10,139 bases of DNA from an uncultured Clostridia bacterium (GTDB lineage Bacteria; Bacillota; Clostridia; Oscillospirales; Acutalibacteraceae), in contig CALFTO010000144.1 in the NCBI GenBank assembly GCA_937916195.1, positions 1 to 10,139 on the forward strand, in the 5' to 3' direction. Positions 1-6,143 of this stretch are shown here, in pieces (positions within the stretch are counted from its first letter, which is position 1; each line of letters begins with the position of its first letter). Made by a program: the position numbers and the translations under genes. The notes beneath the pieces are model-generated. The model worked only from the letters and a program-made list of their open reading frames with translations, did no database searches and was not told the DNA's origin.

Positions 1-485
1 TTCTTGAAACAGATTTCAGAACAGAAACAGAAACAGACCTTTTCGGTGAACAGGCAGTTCTTTGTGGTGGTGTTTGCGCACTTATGCAGGCAGGCTTTGA
101 GACACTTTGCGAAGCTGGTTACGACCCAAGAAACGCTTATTTTGAGTGCATTCACGAAATGAAGCTTATTGTTGACCTTATTTATCAGAGCGGTTTCGCA
201 GGTATGAGATATTCTATTTCAAATACTGCTGAATACGGCGACTACATTACAGGTCCAAAAATTATTACTGACGAAACAAAGAAAGCAATGAAGGAAATCC
301 TTTCTGACATTCAGGATGGTTCATTCGCTAAGGAATTCTTGCTTGATATGTCTTCAGCAGGTCGTCAGGTACACTTCAAGGCAATGAGAAAGCTTGCGGC
401 TGAACACCCAGCAGAAAAAGTTGGTGAAGAAGTTAGAAAGCTTTACAGCTGGAACAACGAAGAAGATAAGTTTATTAACAACTAA
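1..485 (+). CDS. ilvC: Ketol-acid reductoisomerase, C-terminal part (5' truncated)
   Basis: The frame opens at base 3 and runs 160 codons to a TAA at 483-485; the N-terminal half with the NADP-binding Rossmann domain lies outside the window. The visible part is the knotted all-helical C-terminal domain of ketol-acid reductoisomerase, which isomerises and reduces 2-acetolactate or 2-aceto-2-hydroxybutyrate in valine, leucine and isoleucine synthesis in the cytoplasm. The family signatures are ETDLFGEQAVLCGG (the Asp and Glu are the conserved Mg2+ ligands), FECIHEMKLIVDLIYQSG with the second pair of acidic ligands, and RYSISNTAEYGD. The length fits a class I (short-form) enzyme of roughly 330-340 residues. 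It is the last gene of its transcript, because a strong hairpin follows 15 nt after the stop. No frameshift or unusual residue is seen. Confidence 0.96.
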   Translation, partial: LETDFRTETETDLFGEQAVLCGGVCALMQAGFETLCEAGYDPRNAYFECIHEMKLIVDLIYQSGFAGMRYSISNTAEYGDYITGPKIITDETKKAMKEILSDIQDGSFAKEFLLDMSSAGRQVHFKAMRKLAAEHPAEKVGEEVRKLYSWNNEEDKFINN

Positions 486-500
486 ATAATATTACATAAA

Positions 501-532
501 AAATCTCCCTTGCTTTTCAGCAAGGGAGATTT
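501..532. terminator. Bidirectional intrinsic terminator between ilvC and the TM2 gene
   Basis: A perfect 14-bp stem (AAATCTCCCTTGCT, 501-514, with its complement at 519-532) closes a four-base loop. On the minus strand it is followed directly by a T-run (TTTTTTATG), and on the plus strand by a weaker GATTTTG tract. It sits between two converging genes, so it probably ends both transcripts, ilvC from the left and the M28/DUF2752/TM2 operon from the right. Confidence 0.9.
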
Positions 533-545
533 GATTTTGTTGATG

Positions 546-956
546 TTAGTCGCTGAGCGGAACGCCGTTTGCATCAGTATTAATTGAGCCTGTAAGAATT
601 TGAATACCCTCAACAAGACCCCAGATACCTGAAACAATTGAACCTGCGCCACAAGTAAGGATAGTGATAAGGAGCTGTGCTACACCCTTACCTGTGTTTC
701 CAAGATAGAAATTATGAACACCCAAATATCCAAGCAAAATGCCAAGAAGACCTGCTGCGAGCTTTGACTTACCTTGAACGTTATTAATGGGGGCTGCTCC
801 AAGAGCTACACCACAGTTTGTGCATACTGCTGCACCCTGCATTGTCTGTGTTCCACAGTTGGGGCAGAAGTTTGTTCCTGTACCTGCTGCAACACCACAA
901 TTAAGACATACTGCTGAATCGGGAGCTACCTGATTACCACAATTTTTACAATACAT
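546..956 (-). CDS. Zinc-ribbon and TM2-domain membrane protein
   Basis: A protein of 136 residues if started at the ATG at 954-956; this start has an AAGGAGGA Shine-Dalgarno at 964-971 with 7-nt spacing, whereas an in-frame ATG 45 nt upstream lies inside the preceding gene with no such site. Residues 1-50 hold two zinc ribbons with four CxxC pairs (C3/C6, C17/C20, C31/C34, C45/C48). Residues 64-122 match a TM2 domain (Pfam TM2 family): two hydrophobic helices around the signature YLGVHNFYLGNTGKG and a closing IWGLVEGIQIL. The family has no established biochemical role; zinc ribbon plus TM2 is a common Bacillota architecture. The protein should sit in the membrane with the ribbons probably cytoplasmic (inference). 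It is the last gene of a three-gene operon, and the stop codon of the gene before it abuts its ribosome binding site. Confidence 0.9.
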   Translation of the reverse strand: MYCKNCGNQVAPDSAVCLNCGVAAGTGTNFCPNCGTQTMQGAAVCTNCGVALGAAPINNVQGKSKLAAGLLGILLGYLGVHNFYLGNTGKGVAQLLITILTCGAGSIVSGIWGLVEGIQILTGSINTDANGVPLSD

Positions 957-963
957 AAATTTA

Positions 964-971
964 TCCTCCTT
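964..971 (-). promoter_or_regulatory. Ribosome binding site deciding the TM2 gene start
   Basis: AAGGAGGA on the minus strand, 7 nt before the ATG at 954-956. It overlaps the TAA stop (970-972) of the upstream DUF2752 gene, which points to translational coupling and rules out the longer reading of the TM2 protein. Confidence 0.85.
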
Positions 972-1320
972 AAAAGTAAATTTTAACAAGATTAAAAACA
1001 TAATTTACGGCAAAGCCGAGTATTATTAAAACCAATAAAATGATTGTTGGTATTCTTGTTTTGCCCTTAAAAAGCTTATCACCGAACAAAAAAATCAGTG
1101 CAAGTATCGGAACAGACAAAAGCATCGGGTGCAAAGAAAAAGACTCTGCAAAATCACCATTTATAAGTGCGAAGAAAGCTCTTGTCATTCCGCAGGACAT
1201 ACATGGAATACCAAAAAATCTTTGAATTAAACACCCTGTTTCAAGAAACCACATTGCAACTGCTACGGCACCGATTAATAAGAGTATCGCGAGCCGTTGC
1301 CAGAATACGACCTTTTTCAT
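970..1320 (-). CDS. DUF2752-family membrane protein
   Basis: A 116-residue hydrophobic protein. Helices lie at about residues 8-26, 67-80 and 90-110. The diagnostic DUF2752 segment is residues 30-65: a Cys (C30), FFGIPCMSCGMTRAFFAL with C40 and C43 in a CxxCGMTR motif, then a GDF..S...HP stretch. The function of the family is not known; its invariant cysteines suggest metal or redox chemistry near the membrane face (inference). There is no clear Shine-Dalgarno before this ATG, but the stop of the M28 peptidase gene lies only 11 nt upstream, so translation is probably coupled. Its own stop touches the ribosome binding site of the downstream TM2 gene. DUF2752 and TM2 genes are, to my knowledge, often neighbours, which suits a shared role. 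Confidence 0.88.
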   Translation of the reverse strand: MKKVVFWQRLAILLLIGAVAVAMWFLETGCLIQRFFGIPCMSCGMTRAFFALINGDFAESFSLHPMLLSVPILALIFLFGDKLFKGKTRIPTIILLVLIILGFAVNYVFNLVKIYF

Positions 1321-1331
1321 AAGTCTGTTAT

Positions 1332-2549
1332 TTACTGTTTTGCACCATTGTCAAACATTTCAAGTACTTTAACGCTTGCTGCAAAGCAATCTGCAAGACA
1401 GCCCTTATGAAGTGCATCGGGTGTATCAAGTCTTGTGTGATAGAAATCGGGAAGTGCGTGATTAAGTGCTGTAACACCTGTTGAGCGCATACCTGCCTGA
1501 GCAAATGCTGCTGAGTCAGTTGCACCGCCAAGTGGTGGAACAACGCCCTTACCACATTTAATGCCTAATTCCTGACAAGCTTCATAATACAAGTCTGAAA
1601 CATCCTTATCAACTTTAACCGTTGCATTAAGGTCGCGATAGTTTACCTGCATATATTCAGGCTGAGTTATTGTGTCATAAGAATATACAAATGTAGGAAC
1701 ATCGTTAAACTCGTGAGCGTGTGCCTCACACCATGCTTTTGCACCGCGAAGACCTGCTTCTTCTGAGCCTGTAAGAATAACACCGATTTCTGTGTTTTCA
1801 AGCTCAATGCCTTCTTCTTTAAGTGCTTTGAGAATTGCAATACCGATATAACAACCTGAAAGGTTATCGTTAGCACCGTCTACAACTCTCTTGCTGTTCC
1901 ACATAAAGTAAAGTCCAAACCAGAATGGAACAAAAACAAGACCAATAAGACCAAGTTTTGTTGCAAGTTCAGCATCTAATGCACCTGCAACACGAGCAAT
2001 AGCAATACCGAGTGTATAAAATGCACCAACAAAGCAAAGTATCATATGGATATCAAATCCGAGATATGTAAACATATACTTAAATGGCCATTCCCAAGCA
2101 GCATCTGGGTGTCCGTTAAAAATAATTCTGCGTTTTACTTCACCTGTTGGCTTTTTAAAGCCTGCTGCATTGTGACCAATTTTTTCTTTAAAGCACTTAT
2201 CAACTGTTTTCTTATATAAACCAAACTGTAACACGCAAAGTGTGAGCCCAAGCACTATAAACACAATTGAAAGTGCTGGCACAAAGAAATATGATGCAAG
2301 AGCCAAGAAGCAGAAAGTGATTGTGAAGTAAATCCAACCAAAGAATGAGCCGGGATTTTCCTTAAACTCGTCAACATAAACTGTGTCACAGCCCAAATCC
2401 TTTAACTGCTCTGCCATATATTCACAAGCCTGCTGTTCACCCTTTGAGCCGGGTGCTCTTTTTTCAAACTTGTTGCATATATGAGTGATTTCATCAATCA
2501 TAAATTGAGCAGCATCATTCTTTTTGTCAATAATTTTCTTTAAATCCAT
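1332..2549 (-). CDS. Membrane-anchored M28-family metallopeptidase
   Basis: A 405-residue protein started at an ATG with TAGGAGGA 7 nt upstream (2557-2564). It carries the ligand pattern of M28 zinc peptidases (aminopeptidase/carboxypeptidase fold): H147 and D149 in NGHPDAAW, the bridging Asp D228 in GANDNLSG, the E263-E264 pair in TGSEEAGLRGA, D292 in YSYDTI and H371 in DFYHTRLDT. It has no signal peptide. Two hydrophobic hairpins, about residues 71-110 and 165-216, interrupt the fold; the loop between them (111-164) is Lys-rich, and the segment after the second begins WNSKR. By the positive-inside rule the catalytic segments should all face the cytoplasm, unlike the many secreted M28 enzymes (inference). 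The substrate is unknown; an aminopeptidase is the default guess. It is the first gene of the operon with DUF2752 and TM2 proteins. Confidence 0.9.
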   Translation of the reverse strand: MDLKKIIDKKNDAAQFMIDEITHICNKFEKRAPGSKGEQQACEYMAEQLKDLGCDTVYVDEFKENPGSFFGWIYFTITFCFLALASYFFVPALSIVFIVLGLTLCVLQFGLYKKTVDKCFKEKIGHNAAGFKKPTGEVKRRIIFNGHPDAAWEWPFKYMFTYLGFDIHMILCFVGAFYTLGIAIARVAGALDAELATKLGLIGLVFVPFWFGLYFMWNSKRVVDGANDNLSGCYIGIAILKALKEEGIELENTEIGVILTGSEEAGLRGAKAWCEAHAHEFNDVPTFVYSYDTITQPEYMQVNYRDLNATVKVDKDVSDLYYEACQELGIKCGKGVVPPLGGATDSAAFAQAGMRSTGVTALNHALPDFYHTRLDTPDALHKGCLADCFAASVKVLEMFDNGAKQ

Positions 2550-2565
2550 AACAAAATCCTCCTAC

Positions 2566-2591
2566 AAAAAAGCGTTCCACTTCAACGCTTT
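2566..2591 (-). promoter_or_regulatory. Leader hairpin with T-run ahead of the M28 gene
   Basis: On the minus strand an 8-bp inverted repeat (AAAGCGTT at 2591-2584, AACGCTTT at 2576-2569, seven-base loop) runs into a six-T tract. It lies between the predicted M28 promoter and the M28 ribosome binding site, starting only a few bases after the expected transcription start. It resembles a short terminator or attenuator. The stem has only three G-C pairs, so it may simply be a 5' stabilising structure. Confidence 0.4.
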
Positions 2592-2604
2592 AACTGATAA
2601 ATAT

Positions 2605-2633
2605 ATATTACCAAAACTTTACTTTCAAGTCAA
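2605..2633 (-). promoter_or_regulatory. Sigma-A promoter of the M28-DUF2752-TM2 operon
   Basis: On the minus strand TTGACT (2633-2628), a 17-bp spacer and TAATAT (2610-2605). This is close to the housekeeping consensus with ideal spacing and places transcription start near 2598, about 50 nt before the M28 ATG. It is divergent from the GH79-like gene promoter; the two -35 boxes are about 50 bp apart in AT-rich DNA, so a shared operator is possible, although none is recognised. Confidence 0.75.
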
Positions 2634-2682
2634 GATAATATACACTATGTTGTTAAATAAATATGAATTATTCTGTTAGAAT

Positions 2683-2711
2683 TTGACATTGGTTTTACTA
2701 CAAGTTATAAT
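2683..2711 (+). promoter_or_regulatory. Consensus sigma-A promoter of the GH79-like gene
   Basis: TTGACA at 2683-2688 and TATAAT at 2706-2711, separated by exactly 17 bp: a perfect match to the housekeeping consensus. Transcription should start near 2718, giving a short leader with AAGGAGAGG at 2732-2740 before the ATG at 2747. A perfect promoter suggests strong basal expression or control by a repressor; I see no clear operator palindrome. Confidence 0.88.
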
Positions 2712-2746
2712 TAAAATGTTATACAAATATTAAGGAGAGGTAAATA

Positions 2747-4252
2747 ATGGCACAGTTTGTTAAACTTAACCCCGAGACTTTAACAGAGCTTCGCACGGTT
2801 AATGAGCGACTTATTTCTTATAATGTTGAAATGACAGAGGTTACGGGCGGTACTTTCTGGAAAGCGTACACAGATGCTCAGATTGACGGCACAGAGGAGG
2901 TTCCCCCACCCGATTTCACAAAAGGTATGGCGGCTATGCACCAATGGTATGACCCCATTGACACAACAAACCCACGTCTTATAAAGCTCGCAAAGGAATT
3001 AGGCTCTGCGTGGGTACGCGTTTCAGGCACTTGGGCAACAAAGACTTATTATGATTTTGAGGGTACGGGCGAAGTACCCGAGGGCTATCAGAATCGCCTT
3101 ACAAAAGAACAGTGGATTAACCTTTTGAACTTTGTTAAAGCAGTTGACGGCAAGCTTCTTATCAGCGTTGCTAACTGCGAAGGACTTCACAGTGCTGACG
3201 AGCCGTGGAATCCAAGTCAAGCAGAAAAGATTTTTGCACTCAGCACAGAATATGGTGTGCCGATTGATGCAGTTGAATTCACCAACGAGCCTAATATGAT
3301 GGAAATGACAGGGTTCCCCAAAGGTTACACCCCTGCTCACTTCCGTCGTGACCAGGATTTATTTCACAAATGGGTAAGAGAAAATTATCCCGATTGTCTT
3401 ATTGTTGGTCCTTGCACTTGCGATGCTGATGCACTTTCAGGCGGTAAAAAGGATTCTTCAGGCGGTGCAGGTATTGCAGATGTAATGCCGAGCTGTACTA
3501 CGGGTGATTTGCTTGACGGTTGTACTGAAAAACTCGATATATTCAGTTATCACTACTACAACGGAATTTCAGAACGTATGGCAGCAATGATGCCATCTAT
3601 GTACACGCCCGCTTCACAGGCTACATCTGAGGCTTATCTCGGTATGGCGGGTATGTGTGCAAGAGCGTTTGTGCCCTACCGCGATAAATATTGTCCCAAC
3701 GGTGAAATGTGGGTTACAGAGTCCGGTGATGCAGGAGCAGGCGGTCACACTTGGGCTTCAACATATTTAGAAGTTCCTCGCGAGCTTAACGAATTCGGCG
3801 AATTCGCCTCAGTCACAAACGGTGTTATTTTTCACAATACTCTTGCATCTTCTGACTACGGTTACTTGAAGCACGGAAGTTTTGACCCAAGACCAAGTTA
3901 TTTTGCGGCACTTCTTTGGACACGTTTAATGGGCAATACTGTTTATGCTACAAACGAGCCAATTCGCGAGGGTGCTCATGTTTTTGCACACTCAAGAAAA
4001 GACGGCAAAGAGGGTTGCGTTTATCTTGTAATCAACTCTTCAATGACCGACACAACAACAGTTGAGTTACCTAAAGAGGCTACTGTCTATGCTCTTTCGG
4101 GTGACGGTAAAATCCGTAGCCGCGTAATGTGTCTTAACGGAAAGCCACTTAAGTTAGGCGAGAATGACGAACTCCCCGCACTTGAGGGCAAAGTTCGCGA
4201 AGCAGGTAATTATGAAATTGAGCCCTGCGGTTGTGTATTCTTTGTAATTTAA
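2747..4252 (+). CDS. GH79-like (heparanase-type) glycoside hydrolase, cytoplasmic
   Basis: A 501-residue protein. The (beta/alpha)8 domain covers roughly residues 20-400 and a C-terminal beta-sandwich follows. Retaining clan GH-A signatures are visible: E181 in FTNEPNMM is the expected acid/base, and E325 in MWVTESGDAGAGG the expected nucleophile. The wording LGSAWVRVSGTWA, the Gly-rich stretch after the nucleophile, and FDPRPSYFAALLWTRLMG resemble heparanase and other GH79 beta-glucuronidases, so a substrate with a terminal or internal uronic acid is plausible; this is family inference, not proof. No signal peptide or sorting signal is present, so it should act in the cytoplasm on imported oligosaccharides. 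It is a single-gene transcript with a consensus promoter and a terminator just after the stop. GH30, GH39 or GH51 are less likely alternatives within the same clan. Confidence 0.82.
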   Translation: MAQFVKLNPETLTELRTVNERLISYNVEMTEVTGGTFWKAYTDAQIDGTEEVPPPDFTKGMAAMHQWYDPIDTTNPRLIKLAKELGSAWVRVSGTWATKTYYDFEGTGEVPEGYQNRLTKEQWINLLNFVKAVDGKLLISVANCEGLHSADEPWNPSQAEKIFALSTEYGVPIDAVEFTNEPNMMEMTGFPKGYTPAHFRRDQDLFHKWVRENYPDCLIVGPCTCDADALSGGKKDSSGGAGIADVMPSCTTGDLLDGCTEKLDIFSYHYYNGISERMAAMMPSMYTPASQATSEAYLGMAGMCARAFVPYRDKYCPNGEMWVTESGDAGAGGHTWASTYLEVPRELNEFGEFASVTNGVIFHNTLASSDYGYLKHGSFDPRPSYFAALLWTRLMGNTVYATNEPIREGAHVFAHSRKDGKEGCVYLVINSSMTDTTTVELPKEATVYALSGDGKIRSRVMCLNGKPLKLGENDELPALEGKVREAGNYEIEPCGCVFFVI

Positions 4253-4267
4253 TAGTAAAACAAAAAG

Positions 4268-4301
4268 AAAACTCCCGAAGCCATATAGCTTTGGGAGTTT
4301 T
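4268..4301. terminator. Terminator between GH79-like and LRR genes (copy 1 of a twin hairpin)
   Basis: Arms AAAACTCCCGAAGC (4268-4281) and GCTTTGGGAGTTTT (4288-4301) pair over 14 bp with one G-U, around the loop CATATA. A T-run follows on the minus strand (GAGTTTTCTTTTTG) and a weaker one on the plus strand, so it can end both converging genes. The same element recurs at 5207-5240 with one base changed in the loop. Confidence 0.88.
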
Positions 4302-4309
4302 AATTAACT

Positions 4310-5143
4310 TTATGTATTCAATTCTTCTTTGTATTTTTCAACTAAATTATTGAATTCTAATATATATTTATCTAAAAGCTTTTGCTGTTTTGGTAAGTCT
4401 AAACTGGGCTTGCGTTTGCCACATACACGCACATCGTTCATTGAATTGTGGTGCTCTGTAAATGCACAAAGAGAACGACCACGAAGATTAGGAAATTTTG
4501 CACAGATATATGCAATTTCCTCTGTTGTAAGCATTCCAGGTTCAAAGTGAAACTCTTCAAAACATGGGAGAGTATCTAAAAAAGAAATATCGTTGTTTTC
4601 TAATTTAATATCTAACAAATCAATGCGACGCAGATTTGGAAGACCATTAAAACACGAAAGAGTTTTAAGTGTATGAGGAGTATCTATATTACCGATAATC
4701 ATTATATTTTCAAGACTTTTACAGGTTTCAATCATAGATAACTCATATGTCATCTTTTTTGCGGTATCTATACATATATTTTTTAAATGCTTATTATTAG
4801 ACATATCCCACAATTTATCTGCACGGCACCAATTAATAGAAACGCTTATTAAATTTGGTAAATCTGCAAGCGGTGAAAAATCGCGAATTCGTGTTGCGTT
4901 ATTAAAATATAAATGCTCATAATTCTTTCCATAATGCTCAACAAAATACTCAAGAGCGTTTTGAGTAAAATGACCAATTTCAAGTTTGCTTGCGTTTTTT
5001 GAGAAGGACATCTCGTAATCAATTTCTTCGGGAGACCAATCTCTTAATTGTGGTGAGTTTTCTTTGTGTCGAGCTATGTATAGATATTGTTTTTCATTTT
5101 CAGCACGTAAATACCAAGGAAAAGAATCGTAATAATGACTCAT
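4310..5143 (-). CDS. Leucine-rich-repeat-like protein of unknown function
   Basis: A 277-residue protein with no signal peptide or membrane helix, so probably cytoplasmic. Residues 76-220 show irregular repeats of about 22-25 residues with leucine-rich-repeat spacing (LADLPNLISVSI, HLKNICID, SLENIMIIGN, LPNLRRIDLLDI, LPCFEEFHF, FPNLRGRSLC). The N-terminus is rich in Tyr and Trp, and the tail (about 245-277) is Lys-rich and probably helical. Leucine-rich repeats usually bind proteins; no partner can be named. The start has GAGGGAG 5-7 nt upstream and a good promoter. The gene stands alone, bounded on each side by the same 34-bp hairpin, which makes it look like an inserted or duplicated cassette beside the tRNA-Leu (inference). 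Confidence 0.75.
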   Translation of the reverse strand: MSHYYDSFPWYLRAENEKQYLYIARHKENSPQLRDWSPEEIDYEMSFSKNASKLEIGHFTQNALEYFVEHYGKNYEHLYFNNATRIRDFSPLADLPNLISVSINWCRADKLWDMSNNKHLKNICIDTAKKMTYELSMIETCKSLENIMIIGNIDTPHTLKTLSCFNGLPNLRRIDLLDIKLENNDISFLDTLPCFEEFHFEPGMLTTEEIAYICAKFPNLRGRSLCAFTEHHNSMNDVRVCGKRKPSLDLPKQQKLLDKYILEFNNLVEKYKEELNT

Positions 5144-5148
5144 AATTG

Positions 5149-5155
5149 CTCCCTC
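5149..5155 (-). promoter_or_regulatory. Ribosome binding site of the LRR gene
   Basis: GAGGGAG on the minus strand, close to the ATG at 5141-5143. It is an imperfect version of the AGGAGG sites used elsewhere in the window, but it supports this start, the first possible one in the frame. Confidence 0.6.
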
Positions 5156-5174
5156 AAATCAATAATTATGTTTT

Positions 5175-5203
5175 ATTATAGCACAACTAATATAAATTAA
5201 CAA
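5175..5203 (-). promoter_or_regulatory. Sigma-A promoter of the LRR gene
   Basis: On the minus strand TTGTTA (5203-5198), a 17-bp spacer and a perfect TATAAT (5180-5175). It begins directly after the tRNA-Leu terminator and gives a leader of about 25 nt, so the LRR gene is its own transcription unit. Confidence 0.72.
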
Positions 5204-5206
5204 TAA

Positions 5207-5240
5207 AAAACTCCCGAAGCCGTATAGCTTTGGGAGTTTT
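5207..5240 (-). terminator. Terminator of tRNA-Leu (copy 2 of the twin hairpin)
   Basis: The arms at 5207-5220 and 5227-5240 are identical to those at 4268-4301; only the loop differs (CGTATA for CATATA). On the minus strand it begins two bases after the encoded CCA of tRNA-Leu and ends in TTTTTTATTG, a good intrinsic terminator for the tRNA. Confidence 0.88.
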
Positions 5241-5241
5241 T

Positions 5242-5328
5242 TGGTGCCGGTGACCGGGGTCGAACCGGTACGGTATCGCTACCACTGGATTTTGAGTCCA
5301 GCACGTCTGCCAATTCCATCACACCGGC
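5242..5328 (-). tRNA. tRNA-Leu (anticodon CAA)
   Basis: The acceptor arms GCCGGTG and CACCGGC pair fully, the discriminator is A and CCA is encoded (5242-5244). The anticodon stem CTGGA/TCCAG encloses CTCAAAA, giving anticodon CAA (5292-5294), which reads UUG. The long variable arm (TGGTAGCGATACC) is the class II hallmark of leucine tRNA. A GGTTCGACCCC T-arm is present. Confidence 0.96.
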
Positions 5329-5346
5329 GAATCAACTGACTAAGAT

Positions 5347-5375
5347 ATTATATGAGAATTGCGTGAAAAAGTCAA
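5347..5375 (-). promoter_or_regulatory. Sigma-A promoter of tRNA-Leu
   Basis: On the minus strand TTGACT (5375-5370), a 17-bp spacer and a perfect TATAAT (5352-5347). The tRNA begins about 18 nt downstream of the -10 box, normal for a single stable-RNA gene. Confidence 0.85.
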
Positions 5376-5423
5376 TAGATAATAATTAGTTTTTTACTAA
5401 TTTTGCTTTTAAGTTATCAACAC

Positions 5424-5444
5424 GGGACGCCGACTCGGCGTCCC
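5424..5444. repeat. Near-perfect GC-rich palindrome after sigK
   Basis: GGGACGCCGA and TCGGCGTCCC form a 9-10 bp stem with a minimal loop. It lies 6 bp beyond the sigK stop codon. On the minus strand no T-run follows (CGTGTTGATA), so it is a poor classical terminator for sigK; on the plus strand TACTTTTTATTT follows. It resembles the short extragenic palindromes found scattered in Clostridia genomes, and a related one sits just past the GH43 gene (inference). It could still protect the sigK mRNA 3' end. Confidence 0.6.
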
Positions 5445-5450
5445 TACTTT

Positions 5451-6143
5451 TTATTTAACATCAAAAAGTTCGCGGAGTTCTTCAATTGCTTTTGTTTCAA
5501 TACGGGACACATATGAACGGCTTATACCCAATTCTTTGGCGATTTCGCGTTGAGTAAGGGGCTCGGTATCGTAAAGTCCGTATCTCATAATAAGTATTTT
5601 CTTTTTTCGTGGGTCATCAATATTTTCAAGATATTTATATAACTTCTCTGCGTTCATTTTCAAATCAACATCGTCAAAAACCGTTTCGTCACTATAAATA
5701 ATATCTGTAAATGTTAACGGATTTCCCTCGCTGTCGGTGTCGATTGGCTCGTTCATTGAAATCTCGTTTGCATTCTTCTTGCGGGTGCGAAAGTGCATAA
5801 AAATCTCGTTTTCAATACACCGCGAGGCATAGGTTGCAAGGCGCGTGCCCTTGGTATAATCAAAGGTGTTTATACCTTTAATCAGTCCTATTGTGCCGAT
5901 TGAGATTATGTCTTCTTGGTCGGAATAAGTAGAATAATATTTCTTGATTATATGCGCCACAAGTCGCATATTGTGATTTACAAGTCGGTTACGGGCATCA
6001 ATATCGCCGTCGCGATGAAATTTTATAAGCTCTGCCTCCTCCTCTTTCGCCGTCAAGGGCTTTGGAAATGAATTGTTTGTTGACAGATGCAACATAAAAT
6101 ACAACACATTGGTGGATAAGCTCTGTAATAATGAAAGTAACAT
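5451..6143 (-). CDS. sigK: Sporulation sigma factor of the SigK family, with pro-sequence
   Basis: A 230-residue protein from the ATG at 6141-6143, chosen because it has an AGAGGTG site 7 nt upstream and starts in register with known pro-sigma-K. Sigma-K directs late mother-cell transcription in sporulation. Residues 1-31 form a hydrophobic pro-sequence ending NNSFPKPLT, matching the NNAFPQPLS of the Bacillus subtilis precursor, so membrane tethering and SpoIVFB-type cleavage are expected. Region 2 includes RLVAHIIKKY, DIISIGTIGLIKGI, KGTRLATYASRCIENEIFM; region 4 contains the helix-turn-helix LTQREIAKELGISRSYVSRIE at about 197-216. The gene is continuous, with no skin-type interruption. SigE is the nearest alternative, but the pro-sequence and the region 2 wording favour SigK. 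It lies 59 nt downstream of the ZIP transporter gene. Confidence 0.9.
   Translation of the reverse strand: MLLSLLQSLSTNVLYFMLHLSTNNSFPKPLTAKEEEAELIKFHRDGDIDARNRLVNHNMRLVAHIIKKYYSTYSDQEDIISIGTIGLIKGINTFDYTKGTRLATYASRCIENEIFMHFRTRKKNANEISMNEPIDTDSEGNPLTFTDIIYSDETVFDDVDLKMNAEKLYKYLENIDDPRKKKILIMRYGLYDTEPLTQREIAKELGISRSYVSRIETKAIEELRELFDVK

Noticed and set aside
957..1001. A 15-codon N-terminal extension of the TM2 protein
   Set aside because: It lies inside the DUF2752 gene and translates the ribosome binding site of the better-supported ATG at 954-956.
5424..5444. Palindrome as the intrinsic terminator of sigK
   Set aside because: The sense strand of sigK shows no T-run after the stem.
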